Positions 27,801-34,022 of a DNA stretch of 64,000 nt are shown here, piece after piece. The notes under the pieces are model-generated. The model was not told where the DNA came from. It ran no database searches and saw only the letters and a list, made by a program, of their open reading frames with translations. The stretch is from Haloechinothrix aidingensis (GTDB lineage Bacteria > Actinomycetota > Actinomycetes > Mycobacteriales > Pseudonocardiaceae), in contig NZ_JACCKD010000009.1 of the NCBI RefSeq assembly GCF_013450155.1, forward strand, positions 1 to 64,000, written 5' to 3'. The stretch's first letter is position 1, and each line of letters begins with the position of its first letter. The translations under genes and the position numbers were made by a program.

Positions 27801-28941
27801 CGTTGAACGTGCCGACCTTCAGGTTCGCCTCACCCGAGTAGTCGTTGTGGTAGGGCGACTGCACGTAGGTGGACCCGTTCGAGTCCTTACGGGACACCGA
27901 CGGGTCGATCCGGACCGGCCACTCGCGCTCGTCCGCGGCCAGCCACTCGGGGTCCGCGGATACGTGCAGCACCTGCTTACCGGGCTCACCGGTGAGCTCG
28001 TAGTCGACGTCGTAGGACAGCGCCCCGTCCCCGGAGCGCTCGTCGACGTTCGCGTCCTCCATGTAGCCGGGCGGGATCACCGCCTCCGTCTCGCCGTCGG
28101 CGTCGACCAGCTCGACCGCGCCATCCTCGGTCAGGCTCGCCGTCAGCCCCTTCAGCTCCAGCGGGAACGCCCACTCCGCCGGCGCGTCCGGGGAGTGCAG
28201 CACGATGTCTTCCTTCACACCGCCCGGTGTGACCTGCAGCTCGAGATCGGCGTCGCGGCGCACGTCCGGGTAGGTGATGGTGTCACCGGAAACCTCCCCC
28301 AGAGCGGCTTCCGCGTCCTCGATGCCGAACCCGACCGTCTTCCGGCCATCCAGGCCCATCCGGACGATCGTGTTGGCCTTCGCGGAGCGTGCGAACCGCC
28401 TGTCTCCGTCCACCGCGGCAGCGCGCCAGCCGTTACCCCTGGAGACCAGATCGGTGTCGATGGTGCGCCACGAACCATCATCCTTGAAGTGCCGGGGCCC
28501 CTGGAAGTGCCGCACGGTCCGGCTGCCGTCCGGGTTCTCGAAAACCTTGCGTGCCGGCCCGCGCTCGTCCTCGATCTCACGGCTGCGTTCCGCGTCGAAC
28601 CCGATCCGCTCGGTGGGCTCGACATCGGCGGGGTCACCGACCTCGACACCGGCCTCGTCCTCCGTGGCGCCCTTCAGCCGCGGCACCGGGTGTCGCTCGT
28701 CGGCGTCCAGGCCCTCCGCCAGCGGTGCGTCGTGCTCGGTGGCCAGCCCGGCCCGTTCGTCGGTCGCCCCGGACGGCACCTCGTGCGACCGGCCTTCCGC
28801 CGTACCCTCCCGCTGCTCCGGGAGCTCACCCGGCCCGGCGGATGCGGACCAGGGCTGGTGCGTCAGCAACCCGGCGGCGAGCACCAGAACCAGCACGATG
28901 GACAGCAGTTGGACAGGGCGGAGTTGCCCGACCCGTGACAT
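18808..28941 (-). CDS. Giant secreted RHS/YD-repeat polymorphic toxin-type protein
   Basis: The 3377-residue product starts MSRVGQLRPVQLLSIVLVLV, a signal peptide or anchor; GGGGG lies 6 nt before ATG 28941. Domains in order: a charged N-terminal region; a DNRLRE-type beta domain (about 350-530); a beta-sandwich segment; a first YD block (about 770-970); three LamG/concanavalin-like domains (about 990-1190, 1260-1475, 1490-1705, each with a WHHVAL or WHHVTL motif); a long RHS/YD shell (about 1720-3030); and the RHS core GFQGQFTDPDSGNVHMGSRW to HTDPTGEW. The tip of about 340 residues has a hydrophobic stretch, then [17 protein letters not shown], then about 160 residues I do not recognise. Its DNA is much richer in A/T than the shell, as in exchanged toxin tips. 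No immunity gene for this tip is recognised. Confidence 0.88.
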   Translation of the reverse strand: MSRVGQLRPVQLLSIVLVLVLAAGLLTHQPWSASAGPGELPEQREGTAEGRSHEVPSGATDERAGLATEHDAPLAEGLDADERHPVPRLKGATEDEAGVEVGDPADVEPTERIGFDAERSREIEDERGPARKVFENPDGSRTVRHFQGPRHFKDDGSWRTIDTDLVSRGNGWRAAAVDGDRRFARSAKANTIVRMGLDGRKTVGFGIEDAEAALGEVSGDTITYPDVRRDADLELQVTPGGVKEDIVLHSPDAPAEWAFPLELKGLTASLTEDGAVELVDADGETEAVIPPGYMEDANVDERSGDGALSYDVDYELTGEPGKQVLHVSADPEWLAADEREWPVRIDPSVSRKDSNGSTYVQSPYHNDYSGEANLKVGTFNGGDNKSVSFLKFDDVTSDLDGMYVLGARLNLYNTWSYSCNDRTMTVRPVTEPWSVSGNKSFPGPDWGSVLARKSFAYGYSSSCGSRWVGIDLGDAGRDLVQGWVRGEPNHGLRLSASMSDSYGWKKFASAASANPPSLDVTYTEHWAEYSVGDMTDTVTSTDSGSMRVTVTNDGKDTWTPDNDYKLGYQLWDGDGNKLPWREWTRFTDMPTSVATGESVTLDAEIRSLPPGEYTLRWDMGKVGTGWFSEADVPMSAPVTFTIPNRKPVVESMSPPSNFEAGTLTPSLMLSGSDPDGWPGDGLEYQFRVCDSSGDDCTTSDWRSSARWQVPEGTLSWGETYSWQGRISDTEDAGRWTDRAYLSTHVAQPAITSNLASASEEDGKVDPAVGNYTMAATDADVATVGPSLAVNRTYNSLDPRDDLTFGAGWTTRWDMRLVPDEDGSGNVVVTYPDGKQARYGKEADGSYATPAGQVATLVADGDGWVLRAKGGTRYRFDSAGRIVEITDGEGRVQQLEHDTDGRLERATDTASGRYLDFAWSGGHVTEVTTGPDPAVTWTYSYDGSRLIEACDPTDVCTEYTYEPGGRYRSTTLDANPDAYWRLAEPDGETATSEQPGYWSSNDGTLVDIAHGQDGPLQGVDSSAAGFNGESSMARIPEEAIHGRENLTLEMWFKTTEPGALFGYQNWRLGDGKETHYVPALYIGSDGQLRGQWWAGDATPITTDGAVTDGQWHHVALSGAGDTQTLYLDGTEVGSRGGRIDHLDMTSNQIGAAWVEHWPSQPDSEPVSHFSGSIGEVAIYHRPLGATTIAEHYAARSAGDRLTGVTGPGDVPVASITYDDATSRVAEHTDEHGGTYRIGTPEVSGDGHRYREAVTGSRPDAYWQLDESEGSTADGNSELRRGVYYRAGGGQVDGPFPGSHGRSFDGQDSYATLPAHQTISNNQMSVELWFKTTSDDGGVLFSTGNFKRDDTLEGTGSTPVLYVGTDGKLYGHFWNGQAEGISTSGAVNDGEWHHVTLSATDDHQTMYLDGDQVGTLDGEISTDYLYNYVGTGVVTTSGWPARPEDPWGHFEGAISHLALYQRPVSESEVSSHYAARDDRDGYRDTVRGTGPVGLWGLEEGDSALRPESDPRLSQGTYHDVDRDVQPPMEGAGAAGFDGQSSYVRLPDSLVQHRTRTTVELWFRTTSQEGGALFASADSLPGDTETPGAMPILYVGTDGKLHGQFWNGTVDGITSDGAVNDGEWHHVALRADRQRQWLHLDGSLVGSQAGEINSKRKYHFVGTGKFTLSGGEWAARPEDDWGFFEGDIADVAVYQRGIGPGEISDHYAASVAAHSVDITDPAGNVTTRTYDPTGGGRLVSKTDPAGATTVYTYDTGGFVHTITDPNGGKTWLAHDERGNEVTRKKCRTDGTESCYSSYHSYFLNEDDPLDPRNDKVTEYRSARSATPSDDRYLTTYSYTQTGQVSKVVSPATSEGPRRETEYFYSDGTEEAPDGGTQPAGLLTQKVLPDGQSHWYDYTSAGDLHGETDPAGKKTWYSYDGVGRKVSETVGASDGAYAAQTTYSYDSAGRLLTETSSPETDVVTGEEHQERLVRQYRADGRLASETVEDISGSDPSRTTSYGYDALGRQDSTTDPEGGTESVVYDEFGEVVERTDKAGTRFTYTHTDAGRRPATTTVHGFSGDGGDPRDVVLESRAYDPAGRLAEVTDAMGNTTAYTYYHDGLLASEHLVDYEDPETGETRDFQIAAYGYTGDGQLSTEVRGDGRYTTETAYDPGGRPVKVFEYDGDEHLRTTWTTHDDMDNPTGESTVAPDGEYLEHTAYEYDPMGRVVREEVALDETEALVTEIERDQRGLKLSVTGPRGTVEGADAARFTTDYSYDRFGRQVGEVAPPVEVTSAGSEPEVTRPETETGYNTFGDVVAERDPNGNVTRYDYDGVGRQVSETRPDYTPPGADEPITATSTTSYDAAGRVVAETDAAGHETTYGYDELGNQRRVTDPPSLSGQAGGTTIATYTPTGLRRMVSDQLGAQTYATYDQLGRQITETVVEREPTERYLTTEFTYDELGNPASETDPLGRTTTLEHNVEGNPVSITDPAGVETTASYDAAGRPVETHDPAGVTTRLEYDAAGRVLEESDMDSNGEVLASRSFGYDAAGNRTSETDELGATTSYEFDAHDNLRSVTRPVDGDSSIVTSYGYDAAGNITRATDGNGNTTEFTVNSWGLPESTIEPATEQTPDAADRTYTVSYDARGDVATLAKPGGVEISNTYDPLGNLLTRTATGATAVTPDREFTYDDAGRRTRVSAPGGDNVYSYDDRGNLLSAEGPSGSTEFSWGDDGRLVQATTEAGTGEYGYDAAGRLSTATDPVSGATASYGYDDAGRVSTVDYGGVSRSYDYDESGRLVQDAFATDDGEVGSIAYGYDDAGRLTSKTTSGVAGAAQNTYTYDQAGRLSSWNDGDSTVDYTWDDAGNLVGRGDETAVFNERNQLLEHGSTQYSYTARGTLTERVEDGQSTDVEFNAFDELVADGGTSYTYDGLGRLIDRDGRGLSYVGASLDVASDGVGTYSYTPGGRLLGAGSGSGTGLGWSDRHTDLVGVIDPAGGELAGSRSFGPFGEVTASDGAQPDVGFQGQFTDPDSGNVHMGSRWYQPGTGTFASRDQAGLDPRDVGNANRYRYGASSPLSHTDPTGEWVQVILAVGAAGLRLGATVLRATAVAAARRYVVPFVKRAMQVYERHYGAINEVVSTLEDLSGMSSLSGTIDRYREEALRDMIYNQPVTYIRRPGVAAGMGTPQSSRRYTSSSPSYIGASGGAVNSAAAYRADKQAAREAARLAARRARVERDANTPHAPPDPVETIAPRVSRAIEERKNQDEINLGVLDPRSSDDQDVKQHYEPDGAGAYMSWPTGGPDTELSLYGICTRQPQVDPVESGGAQNRKCATGYSRTSEVSDQGYISEYPELITRQNGSTNYAEPKLLVGRPERNHLSLGDKSILIDTSSAFQLDVQAR

Positions 28942-29010
28942 GCAGACCCCCACATCAGCCGGCCACCCAGGCGATCCGGCTGTTCACGTATACGGAACAT
29001 ATCGCGCGAA

Positions 29011-29032
29011 GCGCCCATATCGGATAGGGCGC
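29011..29032. repeat. Perfect inverted repeat upstream of the RHS gene
   Basis: GCGCCC (29011-29016) and GGGCGC (29027-29032) form a 6-bp stem around a 10-nt A/T-rich loop, about 70 bp upstream of the RHS start. It could be an operator or a 5' hairpin. The rest of 28942-29298 is non-coding as far as I can see. It is less G/C-rich than its surroundings and should hold the RHS promoter, but I find no convincing -35/-10 pair. Confidence 0.3.
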
Positions 29033-29298
29033 GACACGCACGAGTCCGGAACGTACCTCGTGAAGGGGAAAGCGGACAACACGTTCGTGTTACGACGTGC
29101 GCCGAGTTACCGATCGAAAGCGCCGCACGGGGCACTACGGCGGGTAACGGGCGCGCGCGGGCAAGCGCCGCGCGCAGGAACCTATCCCGCCGAACGCAGC
29201 AATATCGTCGTCAGCCTGCTGCCAGGACCGGCTACCGGGCCCGCGGGGACGTGCCGATGATCTCGCTCACACACCCGGGTGGACATCGCCCGGTGCGG

Positions 29299-29511
29299 TC
29301 AGCTGGAACTCTCGTTCCACTTCCGGTCGGCTTCGTCAGCCTCCTCGGTGCGCCGGCGCGCGATCTCGAGCGCCTGCCGCGCGGTGGCCTCGTCCGGGTA
29401 AGGACCCATGCGGTCGATCGCACGGGACACCGCACCGTGTTCCACCTCGCCGGTGCGCGTGTTGTAGTACCAGCCCGGATCGGGTTGCGGGTCCTCGTCG
29501 CGAGCAGCCAT
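29299..29511 (-). CDS. Small SPOR-domain-like protein
   Basis: A 70-residue soluble protein with the pattern of short actinobacterial proteins annotated as SPOR-like: GWYYNTRTGEVEHG, DRMGPYPDEATARQALEIAR and an acidic, Trp-containing tail. No signal peptide or membrane span is seen. The role of these proteins is not established. It sits 23 bp downstream of the Pro/Gln-rich gene at 29535-30314 and may be the last gene of that transcript, before a gap of about 350 bp in front of the RHS gene. Confidence 0.65.
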   Translation of the reverse strand: MAARDEDPQPDPGWYYNTRTGEVEHGAVSRAIDRMGPYPDEATARQALEIARRRTEEADEADRKWNESSS

Positions 29512-29534
29512 ATCACCAGTGTGCTGGAGATTCC

Positions 29535-30314
29535 TCAGTCACGAAAGCGATACGGGCGCTCGATCGGCTCACCCGTCGGGCCGAAGTCGCTCGACGTGTC
29601 GGTGAACCACTCGCCCGCCTGCCAGGTCCCCTGCCCCTCGCCGGGCCGGTCCCCGGGCGTAGCGCCCGTGCTGAACGGGTACCGCTCCGAGGCGGGCCGC
29701 GCGGCCTGCCCCTGGGGCGGCTGTGTGGCGTGCCCCTGGGGCGGCTGCTCGGCCGGGCGGTGGCCACCTTCCGGCTGCCACACCGGTTCGGGTCCGACGT
29801 TCATCGGGGCGGGGTCGCCGCGTCGCGGGGCCGGTTCACTCGCGGGCGCCGGTTTGTCCGCGATGACCGGGTCCAGGCAGGTGACCGGGACGGTCGTCGA
29901 CTCCGGGTCGTCCACGACGCGCCCGCTGCGCTCCCGGTAGACGAGCTCCCCCGAGCCGTCGATCTCCACGAGGTAGCCCGCCTCCGCCAGCTGCTCCTCG
30001 TCCAGGTCGACGAGTCGCTCCCGTCTGGACGGCAACACCCGGTACTCCGGCCAGGACAGTTGCCGGTAGGTCTGGTGGAACTGGGCGAGCAGGTTCGTCA
30101 TCTGCTGCTGCCACGGCAGCGGCATCTCCTCCACAAGCGACCGGGGTAGCACCACGTACCCTTCGCTCACCCCCGGCCAGCCTCGCTGCAGGTGGTCGGC
30201 GAGCGGGGTGCTGGAGGCAGGTGGACCGGCCTGCCTCGGGATCGGGGCTGTGGCGAACGCGCGCTGCGGATCGAGAGGCCGGGACTTGTTGCCCTTACCG
30301 AACAGTTTCACCAC
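29535..30314 (-). CDS. Pro/Gln-rich hypothetical protein of the T4SS-like cluster
   Basis: A 259-residue cytosolic protein, basic at the N-terminus (MVKLFGKGNKSRPLDPQRAF). A predicted structured core (about 45-150) includes GYVVLPRSLVEEMPLPWQQQ and YRQLSWPEYRVLPSRRERLV. The rest is disordered and rich in Pro, Gly and Gln, with a short tandem repeat, PPQGHAT and PPQGQAA. No family is recognised. Its place 67 bp after the NlpC/P60 gene and on the same strand suggests it belongs to the secretion operon, perhaps as an adaptor or regulator. That is inference from position only. Confidence 0.6.
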   Translation of the reverse strand: MVKLFGKGNKSRPLDPQRAFATAPIPRQAGPPASSTPLADHLQRGWPGVSEGYVVLPRSLVEEMPLPWQQQMTNLLAQFHQTYRQLSWPEYRVLPSRRERLVDLDEEQLAEAGYLVEIDGSGELVYRERSGRVVDDPESTTVPVTCLDPVIADKPAPASEPAPRRGDPAPMNVGPEPVWQPEGGHRPAEQPPQGHATQPPQGQAARPASERYPFSTGATPGDRPGEGQGTWQAGEWFTDTSSDFGPTGEPIERPYRFRD

Positions 30315-30381
30315 ACATCATCCTCTCTGCTGTCGTACACCGGACTACGTCAACCCTCACACCCTCGCGTCGATCGTCATC

Positions 30382-31380
30382 TCAGACACCCGGTCGCACC
30401 GCCTCGGCCAGCATCCCGGCCTCGTCGAACGACACATCCCTAGTATGCACGGGCACCCCGCTCTGCTGGGCCTCCACGATCTTCCCGTCGCCGATGTACA
30501 TGGCGACGTGGTGGATCGTGTTCGGGTCCGACGTGTCGTGGGCCCAGAACAGCAGATCCCCCGGAGCGGCCTGCTCCACGGGCAGCATCGACCCCGCCCG
30601 GTACTGGTCCCGGGACACCCTCGGCAGCGTGACCCCGGCGGCCTCGTAGGCACGCAGCAGCAACCCGGAACAGTCGTAGGCGTCCGGCCCCTCGGCCCCC
30701 CACACGTACGGCTTGCCCCGCTCACGCAGGGCGAACTGGATCGCCGCGTCGGCGGCCCCGTTCGGCGGGACCGTCGACCCCTCGATCTCCCCGCACCCGG
30801 CGGCGTCGTCGACCTCACCCAGCTCCTCGACCAGGTGCACGGCCATGGCCTCCCACTCGTGGTAGCGCTCCGGGAACGCCGAACGCTCCACCGCCTGCGC
30901 GACCTCCCCCGGCCTGCGCGACTGCCATCCGGGGACGTCCTCCATCACGTCGAAGAACTTGTTGACCTGGTACTGCGGGTCCAACACCTCTTCCGGGCTC
31001 CCCCAGCCCATGGACGGCCGCATCTGGAAGATCCCCAGCGAGTCCCGATCCCCGTAGGGCACGTTGCGCAGCTTCGACTCGGTCATCCCGGCCTGGATCG
31101 CGATCTGCCACGCCCGCGGCGGCAAGCCACGCTCCTGGCCGATCGAGATGATCAGCGAGACGGTCCCCAGTTGCTCCTCGTTCAGGTTCGTGGCCTGCCG
31201 TACCCCACTGCGCTGCTCCCCGGGGCGTGTCGGGCCGAGCATCGCCTCGCAACTGACATGATCGATCATGTCCGATTCGGCCCGATGCTGGCTGTTGACC
31301 ACCGTGATCACGGTCAGCACCATCACCAGCGCCGCACACGCGATCACGACCACGGCCCCGAGGACCCACCTGATCCGCAC
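30382..31380 (-). CDS. Membrane-anchored cell-wall hydrolase, transglycosylase-like plus NlpC/P60
   Basis: The 332-residue product has one N-terminal membrane segment (VLGAVVVIACAALVMVLTVI) and an external region. About residues 65-160 look like a lytic-transglycosylase-type domain, with QAGMTESKLRN (candidate catalytic Glu) and SLGIFQMRPSMGWG. Residues 205-330 are an NlpC/P60 peptidase with catalytic Cys in YDCSGLLLRAYEA and His in HHVAMYIGDGKIVEA. Such two-domain hydrolases (TcpG/VirB1 type) open peptidoglycan for Gram-positive type IV secretion channels. It follows the VirB8-like gene by 6 bp. Confidence 0.82.
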   Translation of the reverse strand: MRIRWVLGAVVVIACAALVMVLTVITVVNSQHRAESDMIDHVSCEAMLGPTRPGEQRSGVRQATNLNEEQLGTVSLIISIGQERGLPPRAWQIAIQAGMTESKLRNVPYGDRDSLGIFQMRPSMGWGSPEEVLDPQYQVNKFFDVMEDVPGWQSRRPGEVAQAVERSAFPERYHEWEAMAVHLVEELGEVDDAAGCGEIEGSTVPPNGAADAAIQFALRERGKPYVWGAEGPDAYDCSGLLLRAYEAAGVTLPRVSRDQYRAGSMLPVEQAAPGDLLFWAHDTSDPNTIHHVAMYIGDGKIVEAQQSGVPVHTRDVSFDEAGMLAEAVRPGV

Positions 31381-31386
31381 GGCCGA

Positions 31387-31989
31387 TCAGTCCGCCCGGT
31401 CGTAACGGGTGACGCGCCACCCGTCCTCGGTATCGGTCACGGTGATGCGCAGCGTGGGCCCGTCCGTGGGCACGTCAGCCTCAACGGAGCTGGTGTAGGA
31501 GTTGACCGCTTCCGGTTCCCCCGTAACCTCCTCGGCGCCGATGTTGTCCGGGTCGACCGACTCCATGACGGGGAGATACTCCTTGGTGGTGTACGGCCGC
31601 AGACCCTCCAGCCAGTCCTCGTCGGAACCGGAATGGTCCACCCAGGCCCGCGCCCAGCTCCCGGCCACATCGAGCGCCTCCGGGTTCGGTGCCGCCGACG
31701 TGGGTGTGCGCACCGGAGCCGTCAGCCTGGTGGGCTCCGGCGTCGACGCCGCGGTCGTATCCGAGCCGGCCCCGTCGTACCGCTCGGCGCTCGCCGAGAA
31801 CTCCCCGCCCTCATCGGTGCCACCTTCCTCGGCGAACACGGTGGGGATGAGGAAGCCGATCCCCGTCACGAGGACCACGGCAACGACGACCGTGACCGCG
31901 AGGTGTCTCGGTGAGCGCATCGGAGCGCCCCAGATGCGCCGGTAGACGGCTGCACGGCCACGATGAGTGCGAATCGGCATGCGGGTCAC
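31387..31989 (-). CDS. VirB8/TcpC-like membrane protein
   Basis: A 200-residue protein with one membrane segment near residue 32-50 (VTVVVAVVLVTGIGFLIP), an acidic Thr/Pro-rich linker, and a C-terminal domain of about 100 residues (VAGSWARAWVDHSGSDEDWL to DGWRVTRYDRAD). That domain has the length and pattern of the NTF2-like fold of TcpC/VirB8 proteins, but sequence evidence is weak and the call relies on position. The GTG start overlaps the stop of the VirB6-like gene by 4 nt (GTGA), indicating translational coupling. Confidence 0.6.
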   Translation of the reverse strand: MTRMPIRTHRGRAAVYRRIWGAPMRSPRHLAVTVVVAVVLVTGIGFLIPTVFAEEGGTDEGGEFSASAERYDGAGSDTTAASTPEPTRLTAPVRTPTSAAPNPEALDVAGSWARAWVDHSGSDEDWLEGLRPYTTKEYLPVMESVDPDNIGAEEVTGEPEAVNSYTSSVEADVPTDGPTLRITVTDTEDGWRVTRYDRAD

Positions 31990-34022
31990 CTCACCACGGA
32001 GTCGCTGTCACGACTGTGCTGAACCTCGAGCCCCCTGGACGGCCTGTAGAGCACGTGCACGGGCCGCCCTCCGACCTCTTCGGTTCCCCCGCGGCGCGAG
32101 CGCGGGGCGGGGGACCCCGCCGCGGACGCCCGCGCGGGCGCGGGCCGCGCCGCCGGGGGTGCCGTCGCGGCGTGCCGGTCCGGTCCCGTGTCCGTCCCGG
32201 ACGCGGGCCGCTGCTGGTTCACACGCGACGGCACCACCAACCCCTCGGCGTGGGTCGCCGAGGTGGTGCCAGCCCGCGGCGTGCGCGCGGCCTGCCGCTG
32301 CGCCTGCGCGCTGCCGATGCCGCCTGCGGGGTTGTAACCGAGCCGGGACGGGTTGCCTGCCACCGCACCACCCCCGGAACTCCGGTCGTGCTCGCTCGCC
32401 GGTGCGCCGCCCTGCCTGCCCTGCACCGACGGCCCGTCGGTGCGCTGGGCAGTGGCCACCGTGGGTCCGCTCGCCTCCGGCCGCACCCGCCGGTTCGCGG
32501 CACCACCGCCGGAACCGGCACCGGACTGGTCATCGTCGCGTACGTTCTGCCAGAAGTGATCCTGCTGGGTCGGCTCCTGTTGCCTGCGACGGAACCGGGA
32601 GAACAGTCCTCGCGACGGTGCGGGCAACGCCCCGCCCACGGTTCGCGAGGACATGTCGACCATCTGCCACAGCCGCCTTCCGGGTTTGCCGACCACGAAC
32701 AGCAGGATCGTCACCAGCGCGGCGATCGCGATCTGCGCCACCATGGACAGCGCGGGACCGGCCGCGAAGATCGCCTCGAGCAGCAGGGCGTGCACCCCGG
32801 CCAGCACGGAGAGCACCACGAGGTTGAACGTCACCGCCCCGGCGACGCGCGCGACCTTGCGCAGCAGGTCGTTGTGCAGCATCGCGGCCAGGCCGATCAG
32901 CGGAGCCGTCAACGTCAACAGCCGGACCATCACCTGCGCGAGCAGGATCGCCGCCTTGGCGAACAGCTGGAACAACGAGTACACGAGGCTCTGCAGGAAC
33001 GCGAGGAAGCCCGCCCCGGTACGGCTGCCGTCCTCACCCGTGAAATACCCGGTGGCAGGCCCCAGCTCCTCGGCGATTCGTTCGTACTCCTCCTTCTTCT
33101 CGTCGACGACCTCCTGGTCCGCGTCGTCGCCTGCGCGGATCTCCGTCCACGTGAAGGCCTGCGCGTCGAGCAGCCGCATGCCGTACTCCTCGGCCTGCGG
33201 CGCGTCCGGTGAGCCGAACGTGCCGCGCAACCAGTTGTTGTACACGATCTCGTCGTGCAACGCCGTCGGCAGTACTTCGCGGACGATGCGGTCGTCGGAC
33301 TCGTCGACGAACCCCGCCTGGATGTTCGTCGTCGTCTGCACGATCGCGCGGTCGATGTCGTCGTGGAACCGCAGCAACGCGAACGAGGACGCCGCGAGCC
33401 ACATCGCGCCGAGCGCGAACAGCACCCGCTTGGACACCGCGGGAAGGTCACCGCGCCAGATGTGCCGGAACAACGTGATCGCCAGTATCAGCGCGAACAG
33501 CCCGAACAGCTGGGCGTAGATGTTGTTGTAGACGATGTCCGCCCCGGACTCGATCGCGTCGTGCAACGGCGCGAACAGCCCGCCCTCCATCACGGTATAG
33601 TGCAGGGCGTTCGTCATGCCGACGATGTTCTTGCCGAGGTTGAACAGCTGGTTCCCTGTCCAGGTGTCGATCGTGGAGTTCGGGTTCGTGATCCCGGACA
33701 GCGGGCCACAGTCGGTCTCGTAGACATGCCAGACCATGCCGGCGTAGCTGTAGTCCAGATAGGCACTGCCGTCCTCGCCTCGACGCTCGGCCGGGTCGAT
33801 CGCGCCGACCATCCCGGAGCCGGGACGCTCCGGGTTCGGCGGCTCGCAGGCATCCTGCGCCGAGGCCACCGGCGTCACGGTCAGCGACCACACGCCGACG
33901 ATCGTGACGACGAGCATCATCGCACGCGAGCGGCGGCCCGGCCGCGCGCGCGTGCGGCGGCCGCGCCGATACAGCAGCCCCGCGCACACCACGAGCAGCG
34001 CGACGACGGCGATCGCGGTCAT
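31986..34022 (-). CDS. Polytopic VirB6/TrbL-like channel protein
   Basis: The 678-residue product has an N-terminal membrane segment, a second hydrophobic segment ending VTPVASAQD like a signal peptide, an extracytoplasmic region, and then several membrane spans (LFGLFALILAITLF, RVLFALGAMWLAASSFALL, and four or so between residues 345 and 455). The last about 220 residues are a disordered, Gly/Pro/Arg-rich cytoplasmic tail. This is the plan of VirB6/TrbL/TcpH mating-channel proteins. Its ATG overlaps the stop of virB4 (ATGA). Two Cys residues lie in the external part (DACEPPNPE, ETDCGPLSG). Confidence 0.7.
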   Translation of the reverse strand: MTAIAVVALLVVCAGLLYRRGRRTRARPGRRSRAMMLVVTIVGVWSLTVTPVASAQDACEPPNPERPGSGMVGAIDPAERRGEDGSAYLDYSYAGMVWHVYETDCGPLSGITNPNSTIDTWTGNQLFNLGKNIVGMTNALHYTVMEGGLFAPLHDAIESGADIVYNNIYAQLFGLFALILAITLFRHIWRGDLPAVSKRVLFALGAMWLAASSFALLRFHDDIDRAIVQTTTNIQAGFVDESDDRIVREVLPTALHDEIVYNNWLRGTFGSPDAPQAEEYGMRLLDAQAFTWTEIRAGDDADQEVVDEKKEEYERIAEELGPATGYFTGEDGSRTGAGFLAFLQSLVYSLFQLFAKAAILLAQVMVRLLTLTAPLIGLAAMLHNDLLRKVARVAGAVTFNLVVLSVLAGVHALLLEAIFAAGPALSMVAQIAIAALVTILLFVVGKPGRRLWQMVDMSSRTVGGALPAPSRGLFSRFRRRQQEPTQQDHFWQNVRDDDQSGAGSGGGAANRRVRPEASGPTVATAQRTDGPSVQGRQGGAPASEHDRSSGGGAVAGNPSRLGYNPAGGIGSAQAQRQAARTPRAGTTSATHAEGLVVPSRVNQQRPASGTDTGPDRHAATAPPAARPAPARASAAGSPAPRSRRGGTEEVGGRPVHVLYRPSRGLEVQHSRDSDSVVR